Assembly (NCBI RefSeq): GCF_003467125.1
Contig: NZ_QSFA01000009.1
Span: forward strand, 35,557 to 99,556
Direction of reading: 5' to 3'
Source: Megasphaera sp. AM44-1BH
GTDB taxonomy: Bacteria; Bacillota; Negativicutes; Veillonellales; Megasphaeraceae
DNA length: 64,000 nt
The translations under genes were made by a program, and so were the position numbers. Numbering within the stretch: the first letter of the stretch is position 1; each line of letters opens with the position of its first letter. The notes under the pieces are model-generated. The model did no database searches. It worked only from the letters and a program-made list of their open reading frames with translations, and had not been told where the DNA came from. This document shows, piece by piece, positions 27,748 to 36,990 of this stretch.

Positions 27748-29088
27748 TTGGACCTTATCAAAAATTGGAAAATCCATGTTTTCGCCTTGCTGCTCGTCAT
27801 CGTGGCAGAATTTATCGGCATCCAGAAACATGGACTGGTCATCTTCCTGCCAATGCTCTATGCACTGGTACTGGGCGGAATCATTTCCTACCCATCATTT
27901 CACATCCTGAACGAAAAACAGATGACCCGTGCCGGCAATCTCATGGGCATCACTATGCTCTTCCTGATTGCCAAAATCGGTCTGGGCATCGGCCCGAACC
28001 TGCATCTGCTCCTGAACTCCGGTCTGGCACTGATCATGCAGGAATTCGGTCATTTCTTCGGCACACTGATTTTTGGCCTGCCTACGGCTATTTTATTGAA
28101 AATGGGCCGGGAAGCCATCGGCGCCTGCTATTCCATCGACCGGGAAGCCAATGTCGCTATCATTGCTGAAAAATTCGGTATCTTCTCTCCCGAAGGCCGT
28201 GGCGTCATGGGCATGTACATCTGCGGCACCCTCTTCGGGGCACTCTGGATTTCCATTCTCGCCGGCATCGTATCCCGTACGGGAATCTTTCATCCCTACG
28301 CGCTGGCTATGGGCGGTGGCATCGGTTCTGCCAGCATGATGGCCGCCTCTGTCGGCTCTATCGTCGCCGTATTCCCTGATGAAGTACAGAAGATTACTGC
28401 CTTTGCCGGTGCTGCCAACCTCATGACATCGGTCATCGGAATCTATTTCTCCCTCTTTATTTCCCTGCCTGTCACCATCAAGGTCTATGAATTCGTCACG
28501 GGTCGGAAACGGAAAGATGAAGTAACGGAAGAAGAACAGGCTGATGCCAAAACAAAGGAAACGATGGCACAGAACGAAGAAGCCGTCGCCGCTGACATCA
28601 AGAAAGAAGAAACAGAAGAACAGGAAGCCAAAAAAGGTTCTACCCTGAGCGATGACCTGCTCATCCTCTGCATCACCGGGTTCCTCACCCTCGTAGCCAA
28701 TTTCGTCGGCTTCAAAGTCAATCCTCTCGACGACTGGCTCGGTATCGTGGTCATCATCGCCATCTGTCTCGTCGGCATCCTCATCGCCCACGTTCCCGTA
28801 CTGAACAAGCTCCCCAATGTATTCTGGGTCTCCATTGTAGCTGTCGTCGTTTCGATTCCGAGCATCCCCGGTGCCGAATGGATTACGACCATTACCAAGA
28901 ATGTCAACTTCCTGGCAGCCTGCACGCCTATCCTGGCATATGGCGGCCTGTCCCTTGGTAAAGATATCCCGGCATTTAAACGGCTGTCCTGGCGCATCGT
29001 TCCTGTGGCCCTCATGGTATCGTCGGGCACATTTATCTGCGCCACCATCATGGCAGAAATCATGCTCCATCTCGAAGGTGTCATTTAG
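27748..29088 (+). CDS. DUF3100 family membrane protein, probable transporter
   Basis: 446 residues from TTG 27748, chosen because TAGGAGG lies 7 bp upstream; the open frame reaches back to 27676 without a ribosome site. About ten hydrophobic helices come in two halves, split by a highly charged linker (KRKDEVTEEEQADAKTKE and following, residues 252-300). The halves look similar in layout, as in secondary carriers. DUF3100 has no assigned substrate that I know. It lies between two M20 amidohydrolases, so import of an acylated amino acid or dipeptide-like substrate is inferred. Confidence 0.8.
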   Translation: MDLIKNWKIHVFALLLVIVAEFIGIQKHGLVIFLPMLYALVLGGIISYPSFHILNEKQMTRAGNLMGITMLFLIAKIGLGIGPNLHLLLNSGLALIMQEFGHFFGTLIFGLPTAILLKMGREAIGACYSIDREANVAIIAEKFGIFSPEGRGVMGMYICGTLFGALWISILAGIVSRTGIFHPYALAMGGGIGSASMMAASVGSIVAVFPDEVQKITAFAGAANLMTSVIGIYFSLFISLPVTIKVYEFVTGRKRKDEVTEEEQADAKTKETMAQNEEAVAADIKKEETEEQEAKKGSTLSDDLLILCITGFLTLVANFVGFKVNPLDDWLGIVVIIAICLVGILIAHVPVLNKLPNVFWVSIVAVVVSIPSIPGAEWITTITKNVNFLAACTPILAYGGLSLGKDIPAFKRLSWRIVPVALMVSSGTFICATIMAEIMLHLEGVI

Positions 29089-29110
29089 TCCGTGAAAAGA
29101 GGTCTTCACT

Positions 29111-30424
29111 ATGACAAAAGAAGAATTAAAACAGAAAGTCTGCGATGCCATCGATAAACGCGCAGAAGATATCATGTCATTCGGAACGTCCGTATTCAAT
29201 GAACCTGAACTGGGTTACAAAGAAACGAAGACATCCGCCAAAGTCCAGGAAGCCATGGATAAACTTGGCATTCCCTATACGACAGGCTGGGGCATTACCG
29301 GTGTCAAAGGCCGCCTCACAGGCAAACATTCCAAACGTACTGTCGCAGTCATGGGTGAACTCGATTCCATCGTCTGCCGCCGTCATCCGTCAGCTGACCC
29401 CGTAACAGGCGCTGCCCACTGCTGCGGTCATTTCATCCAGATTTCCGATATGCTCGGCGTCGCAATGGCACTGAAAGATGCCGGCGCTATGGACTATCTC
29501 AGCGGCGATGTCGTCTTCTTTGCCGTCCCGAGCGAAGAATGTATCGAAATCGAATACCGTAAGAAACTCATGGATGAAGGTAAAATCCATTTCTTCGGCG
29601 GCAAACAGGAAATCATCCTCCAGGGCGGATTCGACGATATAGACGCAGCCATGGAAATGCATGCCTACTCGACAGATGACCCGGAAGGCAATATCATCCT
29701 CAACGGCGGTATGAGCGGCTTCATCACCAAACTCATCGAATACCACGGCAAGGCAGCCCATGCGGCCGGCCAGCCCCATCTTGGCGTCAATGCTCTCAAT
29801 GCCTGCATGCTGGGCATCATGGGCGTCAACGCCCTGAGGGAAACGTTCCAGGAAAAAGACCACGTCCGTTTCCATCCCATCATCACGTCCGGCGGTGATC
29901 TGGTCAATGTCGTCCCCGATCTGGTACGCATGGAAAGCTATGTCCGCGCCGCTTCGGCCGATGCCATGAAATTCTACAACGACCGCATCAACCGCGCCCT
30001 CCGCGCCGGTGCCGACGCCATCGGGGCCACGTGTGAAATCAAGGATATGCCGGGCTATCTGCCCATGGAACAGGACAAAGCCCTGGGCAAAATCTGTGAA
30101 GCCAATGCCGACGCTATTTTTGGCAAAGAACACGTCGATACGAACCCGCCGTTCAATGCCGGCAGCACCGACGTCGGTGATATCTGCAATCTCATGCCCT
30201 GTATCCATCCCCACGTCGGATGCGTCCACGGAGCCCTTCACAGTGCAGAATTTGAACTCTTCCAGAAACAGGCCGCCTATATCAAGACGACCAAAGTCAT
30301 GGCAATGACTGTCATCGACCTGCTGTACGACGACGCCCAGGGTCTGGAAGACATCCTGAAAGACTACAAACCGCGTATGACAAAAGAACAGTATCTGGCA
30401 TATATGGATTCTCTCCGCAGCTGA
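29111..30424 (+). CDS. M20-family amidohydrolase (AbgB-like)
   Basis: 437 residues. GELDSIVCRRHPSADP near 83, AAHCCGHFIQ near 104 and the PSEECIE motif near 140 correspond to metal-binding positions of the M20 AbgB subgroup, which cleaves p-aminobenzoyl-glutamate-like amides. It follows the DUF3100 gene by 22 bp, so the two are one transcript. Unlike the first M20 enzyme it has the larger AbgB-type inserts; the two are not recent duplicates. Confidence 0.88.
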   Translation: MTKEELKQKVCDAIDKRAEDIMSFGTSVFNEPELGYKETKTSAKVQEAMDKLGIPYTTGWGITGVKGRLTGKHSKRTVAVMGELDSIVCRRHPSADPVTGAAHCCGHFIQISDMLGVAMALKDAGAMDYLSGDVVFFAVPSEECIEIEYRKKLMDEGKIHFFGGKQEIILQGGFDDIDAAMEMHAYSTDDPEGNIILNGGMSGFITKLIEYHGKAAHAAGQPHLGVNALNACMLGIMGVNALRETFQEKDHVRFHPIITSGGDLVNVVPDLVRMESYVRAASADAMKFYNDRINRALRAGADAIGATCEIKDMPGYLPMEQDKALGKICEANADAIFGKEHVDTNPPFNAGSTDVGDICNLMPCIHPHVGCVHGALHSAEFELFQKQAAYIKTTKVMAMTVIDLLYDDAQGLEDILKDYKPRMTKEQYLAYMDSLRS

Positions 30425-30435
30425 GATAAAAGATT

Positions 30436-30456
30436 GTTTGATGTTTGATGTTTGAC
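30436..30456. repeat. Tandem heptamer repeat, GTTTGAW family (3 units)
   Basis: GTTTGAT, GTTTGAT, GTTTGAC starting 11 bp after a stop codon. The same unit appears at 13728-13762, 17 kb away. Confidence 0.8.
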
Positions 30457-30459
30457 GTT

Positions 30460-30511
30460 AAAAAGGGAATGCTGCATGATAACATAAGCTATCATGTGGC
30501 ATTCCCTTTTT
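30460..30511. terminator. Bidirectional terminator, 22-bp stem
   Basis: AAAAAGGGAATGC...CATGATA pairs fully with TATCATG...GCATTCCCTTTTT (two G-U pairs), with an 8-nt loop. It separates the convergent M20 and YbjN-like genes. Confidence 0.93.
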
Positions 30512-30540
30512 CTATTTCACTACTATGCTTTATTTCACTA

Positions 30541-30969
30541 TTATACTTTTTCCAGGATGCTGGTCAGGTTATCGTTCAGATAGGGATAGGCAACCTGACG
30601 GATCATAGCATCGACGAGCTGGGGATCAAAGGCATCATCGCTGGCGGGCAGGCAGATATCGAGTACGATATCGCCGTTATCCGACGTGTAGAATTTAAAT
30701 ACTTTGTATTCCTTATTGCCCTGATTGATGAAATCATGAATGGCAGCCTTATTCCCATCGTTGACAACCTGGGTCGCAACGAAAATGCGCAGCATAACAT
30801 AGATACTGTCGTCGATGAGTACCAGGAACGGCAGCCGCTGACCTTTGACTTCGATACCCGACCGGAAAGCGACGGAATGGCGTTCGTCGTCTTTTATTTC
30901 ATCCACCATAAAGGCTTTCGGATCTACTTTGTCGATATAGGCTTTAAATTTTTCTGCTTTTGTATTCAT
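30541..30969 (-). CDS. YbjN-like small protein
   Basis: 142 residues with no signal or membrane helix. The pattern of strands and helices (LPFLVLIDDSIYVMLRIF; NQGNKEYKVFKFYTSDNGDIVLDICLP) fits the YbjN/type III chaperone-like fold, often found in sensory or regulatory contexts. Assignment is by general resemblance only. GAGGTGATAAC precedes ATG 30969. It is monocistronic. Confidence 0.5.
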   Translation of the reverse strand: MNTKAEKFKAYIDKVDPKAFMVDEIKDDERHSVAFRSGIEVKGQRLPFLVLIDDSIYVMLRIFVATQVVNDGNKAAIHDFINQGNKEYKVFKFYTSDNGDIVLDICLPASDDAFDPQLVDAMIRQVAYPYLNDNLTSILEKV

Positions 30970-30996
30970 GTTATCACCTCAAACAAATTGATACTT

Positions 30997-32217
30997 TTAT
31001 TGTACCACATCTTCCGTATCTCTTCTATTCCTATGGGCCGGGTAAATGAACAGATAAAACGATACGAGAGCCCCGACTTCTCCTATGACCATGACGATGC
31101 CCATAGGGATGGCCGTATAACTGCCGGCAATTCCGACTACAGGCGCCATGGCTGCCCCGGAAATCATGGAGAAAAAGCCGATGAGCGCCGCAGCACTGCC
31201 GGCGTTCCGGCCCTGGGCCTGCATAGCCATAGAAAAACTGCTCGTCGATAAAGAGGCCAGCGTTGCCACCGTGATAAAGAGAATGACCAGGATGGCATAT
31301 ACGGACAGGTGGAAGAAAAATCCTGCCAGAAGGGCCATACTGCCCAGTGAGGCCACCCAGAGTACGAAACGCAGCATCTTCCAGTCGGGGATCCGCCCTG
31401 CCAGACGGCCGGTCAGACCTCCGCTGATCATCAGGCCAATGCCGTTGATGCCGAAAATCAGACTGAATGTCTGGGGTGTCACGCCATAGATATTCTGGAA
31501 AACGAAGGAAGACGCCGATATATATCCAAAAAATGCGGCAAAAGCGAAGCACTGCATGATACAATGCCCCATAAAATACTTGTCGCGGAACAACTTGCCA
31601 AAGCTCCGGATACCTGCCAGCGGCCCGCCATGAATCCGTTTGCGGACCGGCAGCGTTTCCGGCATGATGAGAGCGCTGACCGCCAGCACCAGCCCGATGA
31701 TGACGAGCAGCCAGAATATGCCGCGCCAGCTGGCAAACCGTAAAATCTGCCCGCCAATGACCGGGGCCAGGATAGGCGCAATCCCATTGACCAGCATAAG
31801 CATGGAAAAGAGACGGGTCAGGGCCGTACCACGGCAGACATCACGGGCAATTGCCCGGGCAATGACGATACCGGCACCGCCGGCAAACCCCTGGATAAAC
31901 CGGAACAGCAGGAGCAGCCAGATAGTCGGCGACAAAATGCAGGCGACAGAGGAAATAGAAAAGACGGCCATGCCCAGAAACAGGGGCTTACGCCGCCCTG
32001 CATCATCACTGACAGGCCCGGCTATAATCTGACCTGCCGCCATGCCAGCCATGGATGCCGTCAGCGTCAGCTGTATCATAGACGGTACGACACCAAAGTC
32101 GGTCATCATAGCCGGAAGTCCCGGCAGATACATATCGGTCGAAAGGGGGGCAATCGCTGCCAGCATCCCCAGAAATACAGTCAATACAATCATCAGATTC
32201 TGACGTTGTCCATTCAT
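30997..32217 (-). CDS. Bcr/CflA-type MFS drug efflux transporter
   Basis: 406 residues with 12 membrane helices. The opening STDMYLPGLPAM, the loop motif GPVSDDAGRRKPLFLG and motif RFIQGFAGGAGIVIARAIARD are diagnostic of the Bcr/CflA subfamily, which exports bicyclomycin, chloramphenicol and similar compounds by proton antiport. The start ATG follows the HAD stop (TAA) directly, so it is translated from the same mRNA. Confidence 0.92.
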   Translation of the reverse strand: MNGQRQNLMIVLTVFLGMLAAIAPLSTDMYLPGLPAMMTDFGVVPSMIQLTLTASMAGMAAGQIIAGPVSDDAGRRKPLFLGMAVFSISSVACILSPTIWLLLLFRFIQGFAGGAGIVIARAIARDVCRGTALTRLFSMLMLVNGIAPILAPVIGGQILRFASWRGIFWLLVIIGLVLAVSALIMPETLPVRKRIHGGPLAGIRSFGKLFRDKYFMGHCIMQCFAFAAFFGYISASSFVFQNIYGVTPQTFSLIFGINGIGLMISGGLTGRLAGRIPDWKMLRFVLWVASLGSMALLAGFFFHLSVYAILVILFITVATLASLSTSSFSMAMQAQGRNAGSAAALIGFFSMISGAAMAPVVGIAGSYTAIPMGIVMVIGEVGALVSFYLFIYPAHRNRRDTEDVVQ

Positions 32218-32898
32218 TTATTTTGCACTCTCTTTCCACACAGGCAGATTTCGAATCAGTGGTGGCACGTCTGCCAGGGTCTGACAGGTATGCCAGGCTG
32301 TCGCTGCCACCTCCGGTTCCACATGAACCAGGTCCGGTACCCAGATAGACGGGATATGGGCTGCCGCCGCTGCTTTCAGGCCATTTCCTGAATCTTCAAA
32401 GACAAGGGCCCGTCCCGGTTCCACATCCAGTATCTGGCAGACCGCCAGAAAAATGTCAGGAGCCGGTTTGCTGTGAGCCATGGCGTCGCCGCTCTGGATA
32501 TGGCAGAAATACGAGGTCAGACCGGCTTTATGGAGAAGCAGGCGTACCGTGTCTTCAGCAGAAGAAGAAGCGACAGCACAGCGGATACCCATATCTTTTG
32601 CAAAGTCCAGACATTCCTCCAGTCCCGGTTCCACCGGGGCTCCTTTTTCCTGATAAATGGCCAGCTGCATCGCCTTTTTCTCGTCATGGAAGGAGTCATA
32701 GGGAAAATTGTTTCCATAGGTCTGCAAAAACATTTCTTTTATTTTGGCATTATTCATACCAAAAATTTTATCAAAAAAGGAATCCTCCATCTCTATCCCG
32801 TACTTGCGGCCAACGGCCCGCCAGCACGGCACAGAGATTCGTTCTGTATCGAACATAAGACCATCCATGTCAAAAATAAAAACCTCTGGTCTGTACAT
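32218..32898 (-). CDS. HAD-superfamily hydrolase (beta-phosphoglucomutase-like)
   Basis: 226 residues from ATG 32898 (GGGGG 6 bp upstream). The open frame extends to 33147, but that part is antisense to the VOC gene. Motif I FDMDGLMFDTE (residues 8-18), motif II ASSSAED near 113, and motif IV EDSGNGLKAA near 170 are all present. Such enzymes dephosphorylate or isomerise sugar phosphates; the substrate is not defined here. It is coupled to the Bcr/CflA gene. Confidence 0.88.
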   Translation of the reverse strand: MYRPEVFIFDMDGLMFDTERISVPCWRAVGRKYGIEMEDSFFDKIFGMNNAKIKEMFLQTYGNNFPYDSFHDEKKAMQLAIYQEKGAPVEPGLEECLDFAKDMGIRCAVASSSAEDTVRLLLHKAGLTSYFCHIQSGDAMAHSKPAPDIFLAVCQILDVEPGRALVFEDSGNGLKAAAAAHIPSIWVPDLVHVEPEVAATAWHTCQTLADVPPLIRNLPVWKESAK

Positions 32899-32923
32899 AT
32901 TGTTCCCCCTTCTATAAACGCTA

Positions 32924-32951
32924 ACAACCTCTGGCTTCTGCCAGAGGTTGT
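32924..32951 (-). terminator. Hairpin after the VOC gene
   Basis: ACAACCTCTGG and CCAGAGGTTGT form an 11-bp perfect stem with a 6-nt loop; the following T-run is weak, so termination may be partial with read-through into the HAD gene. Confidence 0.6.
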
Positions 32952-32992
32952 CTTTCTCGCTGTCGCATTCTATTATTCTGAACCGATAGGTA

Positions 32993-33355
32993 TCAGCGCA
33001 CGGGAATGACTTCCAGCCAGTATCCGTCCGGATCGGCAATAAAATAAATCCCCATCGCTTTGTTTTCAAAGACGATACAGCCCATGTCTTCATGCTTTTT
33101 GTGGGCAGCATCGAAATCCTGTACCCGGAACGCCGTGTGGAATTCATTTTCTCCCAGATTATACGGTTCTTTCCGGTCTTTGAGCCAGGTCAGTTCCAAT
33201 TGGAAATCGCTGGCATCGTTGCCAACATAGACAATGGTGAAATTGGGATTTTCGATGCGCCGCTGTTCTACCAGTCCCAGGGCTTCTTTATAAAATTTCA
33301 GGCTTCTGTCCAGATCGAGGACATTGAAATTAGTATGGGCAAATTTAAATGTCAT
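32993..33355 (-). CDS. VOC/glyoxalase I-like protein
   Basis: 120 residues in two beta-alpha-beta-beta-beta repeats. The start FAHTNFNVLDLDRSLKFYKEALG and end FIADPDGYWLEVIPVR are characteristic of lactoylglutathione lyase-type proteins, with metal ligands H7, an acidic residue in the first repeat, H73 and E116 as plausible positions. Function is methylglyoxal detoxification or a related reaction. It is probably co-transcribed with the YbaK gene 12 bp upstream. Confidence 0.85.
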   Translation of the reverse strand: MTFKFAHTNFNVLDLDRSLKFYKEALGLVEQRRIENPNFTIVYVGNDASDFQLELTWLKDRKEPYNLGENEFHTAFRVQDFDAAHKKHEDMGCIVFENKAMGIYFIADPDGYWLEVIPVR

Positions 33356-33367
33356 GGGATTCCCTCC

Positions 33368-33847
33368 TTACTCTTCTTCCCAGCCTTTACCTACATTGAC
33401 CCAGCCTTTGGCATGGGAGTAGGTTTCTAATTCCGGCAGCGTCAGTTCGATGGCACTATTTCCGGTCCCGCAGGCCGGGAATACGGTCTGGAACCGTTTG
33501 AGTGACTCATCGAGATATACGTCTACACCGGGATTGACCGCAAAGGGGCATACACCGCCTACGGGATGACCGATGAGACGTTCTACATCATCATGCTTGA
33601 CCATAGACGCCTTGCGATGAAATGTATCTTTGAATTTACGGTTATCCACCCGGGCATCACCGGCAAAAATGACGAGAAACGCCGTATCATCGTCGCCATA
33701 AAACGACATGGATTTGGCAATGCGCTTCCCTTCCGTGTGCAGTGCCGCCGCCGCCAGATCGACGGTAGCGCTCGATTCGTGCAACACCTGCACCCGGTCT
33801 TCCATACCATATTGTGCAAAATAAGCTTTCACTTTTTCTAATGACAT
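33368..33847 (-). CDS. YbaK/EbsC-type aminoacyl-tRNA deacylase
   Basis: 159 residues from ATG 33847; the open frame reaches 33901 but GGGGGATT lies before the chosen start. Features: KSMSFYGDD (catalytic Lys), the GGVCPFAV loop near residue 100 and the DESL segment. This trans-editing fold hydrolyses mischarged prolyl-tRNA (Cys- or Ala-tRNA-Pro). It leads the YbaK-VOC pair. Confidence 0.85.
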   Translation of the reverse strand: MSLEKVKAYFAQYGMEDRVQVLHESSATVDLAAAALHTEGKRIAKSMSFYGDDDTAFLVIFAGDARVDNRKFKDTFHRKASMVKHDDVERLIGHPVGGVCPFAVNPGVDVYLDESLKRFQTVFPACGTGNSAIELTLPELETYSHAKGWVNVGKGWEEE

Positions 33848-33942
33848 AATGTAAATCCCCCGTCCCCAATACACTACTGAACATTCTACTCCGGCAGACA
33901 TTAAAAATTATATACCAAAAAAGTCAGCCATTCAAGGTAGTT

Positions 33943-36900
33943 CTAGAGGAGTTCAAAGGATGCAACACTGCCGCAATCGGTCTTCCTGACAGCCAGACGG
34001 GTATCGATGCGTTCCCGCAATTCTCCTACGTGGGAAATAATCCCCACCAGGCGTCCGCCCTGTCGTAATTCCAGCAGCGCTTTCAGTGCGAAATCCAGTG
34101 TTTCCGGGTCCAGCGTCCCAAATCCTTCATCAATGAAAATCGTATCGAGATGTATGCCTCCGGAATAGGCCTGTACCACATCGGCCAGTCCCAGTGCCAG
34201 AGACAGGGAGGCCAGAAAGGTTTCTCCTCCGGAAAGGGTATTGGCCGGACGGGCATAGCCTGTATAGGCGTCAAACACTTCAATATCGAGGCCGATCTGA
34301 CGGACCCGGCGGTCATCCCATGAATGGGACCGCTGCAATTCATAGCGGTTGCGGCTCATCTTCTGCAGCCGCTGGTTCGCCGCCTGGAGTACTTCATCGA
34401 GGAGCGCCCCCAGGACATACCGTTCAAAATTGATTCCCGTCGTCTTACCGCTGATGAGATCATAGAGCGCCCCGACGGTCTTATAGCGTTCGCTCAGCTC
34501 TGCCTGTTCTTCATGCCAGGCACGGATCTGGCTGGCACAGTTCATGAGCTGGCCGAGTTCTGCTGCCAGAGCTGCCTGTTGCCGCGATAGATCCTGACAT
34601 GCCTGATTCAGTGCATCCAGTTTCTTCCGATACCGTTCCATGTCCGGTCTGGCCTTGTCTTTGATTGCCTTTTCTTCCTGCAGTACCTGGCCTTGTGTCT
34701 GCTGGCGGGAGGCTTCATACGATGTCAATGTGTCTTTTAACGACTCGATCTGCTGCAATTCTTTCTGCAGAGCACGGCATTCATTCATGTCGCGGAATCC
34801 GTACTGACCCGCCTGTGATTTCAGTTCTTCCAGTGCGCTCTTATATTTCAGGCGCAGAGCATCCCGCTGTTCTGCTTTTATTTTCGCCTGACCGCTCCAA
34901 TGGGCCTTTTCCTGCTCCTTCTGCTGTCTGGCAGCATTCCAGTCTTTTTCTTTCTGTTCAAATTCAGCAAGCCGTTGTTTAAGGCTCTGTATCTTCTTTT
35001 TCAATGCGGCAGGATTGCGGTACTCTTCAGGAAGAGTCTGTTCCGCTCTGGACAGCCCTTCTTCTGCCCGCGTCAGGTGCAGCCGTGCTTCTTCATATGC
35101 CTTGCGGGCCTGTTCGCCCTCTGCCGAACGCAACGTCACCGTCTTTTCTTTTTCTTCCAGCTGTTGCGTAAGCTTGCGGACCTGTTCGATTTCTTTCAGA
35201 AGAGCCGCTTCCTCCGCAGCAGACTGATCGGCCCGGCGGGACCAGTCTGCACTCGTCCCGTCGGCCGGATACTGCTGACGCAGCGCTTCATACTGCCGCT
35301 GCTGTTCCCGGGCCTGTGCATTCAGGACCTGTGCATCCTGCTCTGCCTGCTGGCGCTGTTTTTCGCTTGCTTCTGCTCTATTATGGCATCGTTCGACATC
35401 GGCTTTTTCCGGAAAATCGGCAGGCTTTACGGCCAGTTTGGGATGAGATACGGCACCGCATACGGGACAGGCATCCCCATCATGCAGATGTTCCGCCAGG
35501 ACGAAGGCCTGTCCCTGCAAAAACATGGCATTTACGGCTTCAAAATCCGTTTTATCCTGCATGGCCTTCTTCACGGCTTTCTGCAGGCGGTCTGCTGCTT
35601 CTTTCTGCTTTCCTTCCGTATCCTGCCACGTCTGCTGCAATGCTTCTATCTGCTTTTCCTGAGCGGCACGGAGCTTCCATTGTTTTGTTCTGGCTTTTGT
35701 CTTTTCATACTCACCTTCCCTGCCAGAGAGGGCGTCCCGGTTCTTGCGGATCATTTCCAGTTCGTTCTGGGCCGCTTCCCGGTTCTGATCGGCCCTATGC
35801 CAGGCCTTTTCACAAGCCGCTGCCGTTTGGGATGCTTTGTCCCGCTCGGCTTTCAGTGCTGCATATGAACTGGCTTCGCCTACGAGACTTTCCAGGCGGA
35901 TTACCCCGGCCTTATCTCGTTCACAGGCGTCATGGCCGGCTTTCATATCCGTTTCCTGTCCATTGAGCCGTTTCAGCTCTTCATCTGCCGCCAGCGCTTT
36001 TTTCTGCAGGTTATCCCATTCTTTGGAAGCATCCATTCCCTGTTTCTGAATATCGTCCAGTGTACGGCACGGTTCGCTGAGAAGGCGGGCCTTTTCCAAC
36101 AGATCCAGCCGTTTCCTCATCTCTGCCATCGTATCCTTTTGTTCCTCCAGCTTTTGCAGCCGGGTTCTGGCATCGTCCCACGCCTTCCAATGACTGGCAA
36201 CAGCTTCTGCCTGCTGGACTTCCTCCTGAAAGGCATCGCGCTGGCGTACAGCCTTGCCGGCCTGTTCCTTCGCCGTTTCTGTCCGGGCCGTTTTGTCGGC
36301 AATGGTCCGGGTCAGCGTTTCTTCGTCAGCGGCTCCCGCCAGGGACAGATATTGCTCAATTTTTTTCTTCAGATCTTCATAGGCACGACTGACATCATCA
36401 TACATGGTCCTGGCCAGGACCTGCAGCCGGTCATAGCGCTGGGTATGGAATAATACCTGCATGATGCGCTGCCGGTCCGATGAATTAGCCAGGAGCAGTT
36501 TGCGGAAATCGCCCTGGGGCAGAAGGACTACCTGCCGGAACTGATCCGATTTAAATCCCAGGATCTGTTCGATTTCCTGGGAGACATTCTTGCTGGTCAC
36601 CAATGTTTCATTGCCGGACTCATCCTGTTCATACAAGGCTGCCTTCATGGAAACATGCCGTGTACCTGTCCCCCGTTTTTTAGCAATTTCCTGCTCCGGG
36701 CTCCGTTCGACCCGGTATAGCTTCTGACCGACCCTGAAGGTAAAGGCTACACGCGTCGTTTCCTCTGCCGTGGCGTATTCACTGCGCATATGAGCTCCGT
36801 TACGGCCTTCTGTACCGCCGGTCAGCTCTCCATATAACGCATAGCACATGGCATCGAGAATGGTCGTCTTGCCCGAACCGGTGGGCCCATAAATGAGAAA

Positions 36901-36990
36901 CAGCTGCCGGTCGCCGAGAAGGCGGAAATCGATGACCTGCCGGCCTGCGTAAGGGCCAAAAGCTGTCATATCCAGGTAAACCGGTTTCAT
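33943..36990 (-). CDS. sbcC: Exonuclease subunit SbcC
   Basis: 1015 residues of the SMC/Rad50 type. Walker A GPTGSGKTT lies near residue 36, long coiled coils flank the zinc hook CPVC near 510, and the C-terminal half has the LSGGETF signature and IFIDEGFGTLDPE Walker B. With SbcD it cleaves DNA hairpins and protein-blocked ends. The start overlaps the sbcD stop by ATGA. Confidence 0.95.
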   Translation of the reverse strand: MKPVYLDMTAFGPYAGRQVIDFRLLGDRQLFLIYGPTGSGKTTILDAMCYALYGELTGGTEGRNGAHMRSEYATAEETTRVAFTFRVGQKLYRVERSPEQEIAKKRGTGTRHVSMKAALYEQDESGNETLVTSKNVSQEIEQILGFKSDQFRQVVLLPQGDFRKLLLANSSDRQRIMQVLFHTQRYDRLQVLARTMYDDVSRAYEDLKKKIEQYLSLAGAADEETLTRTIADKTARTETAKEQAGKAVRQRDAFQEEVQQAEAVASHWKAWDDARTRLQKLEEQKDTMAEMRKRLDLLEKARLLSEPCRTLDDIQKQGMDASKEWDNLQKKALAADEELKRLNGQETDMKAGHDACERDKAGVIRLESLVGEASSYAALKAERDKASQTAAACEKAWHRADQNREAAQNELEMIRKNRDALSGREGEYEKTKARTKQWKLRAAQEKQIEALQQTWQDTEGKQKEAADRLQKAVKKAMQDKTDFEAVNAMFLQGQAFVLAEHLHDGDACPVCGAVSHPKLAVKPADFPEKADVERCHNRAEASEKQRQQAEQDAQVLNAQAREQQRQYEALRQQYPADGTSADWSRRADQSAAEEAALLKEIEQVRKLTQQLEEKEKTVTLRSAEGEQARKAYEEARLHLTRAEEGLSRAEQTLPEEYRNPAALKKKIQSLKQRLAEFEQKEKDWNAARQQKEQEKAHWSGQAKIKAEQRDALRLKYKSALEELKSQAGQYGFRDMNECRALQKELQQIESLKDTLTSYEASRQQTQGQVLQEEKAIKDKARPDMERYRKKLDALNQACQDLSRQQAALAAELGQLMNCASQIRAWHEEQAELSERYKTVGALYDLISGKTTGINFERYVLGALLDEVLQAANQRLQKMSRNRYELQRSHSWDDRRVRQIGLDIEVFDAYTGYARPANTLSGGETFLASLSLALGLADVVQAYSGGIHLDTIFIDEGFGTLDPETLDFALKALLELRQGGRLVGIISHVGELRERIDTRLAVRKTDCGSVASFELL

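Noticed and set aside
28093..29199. 368-codon open frame antisense to the DUF3100 gene
   Set aside because: The product is an Asp/Gly/His-rich low-complexity string typical of antisense translation of a membrane protein.
30445..31251. 268-codon plus-strand frame across a terminator and two minus-strand genes
   Set aside because: It starts within the bidirectional terminator and runs antisense to the YbjN-like and Bcr/CflA genes.
32899..33147. N-terminal extension of the HAD frame
   Set aside because: This part is antisense-frame overlap with the VOC gene and a hairpin; a good ribosome site supports the start at 32898.
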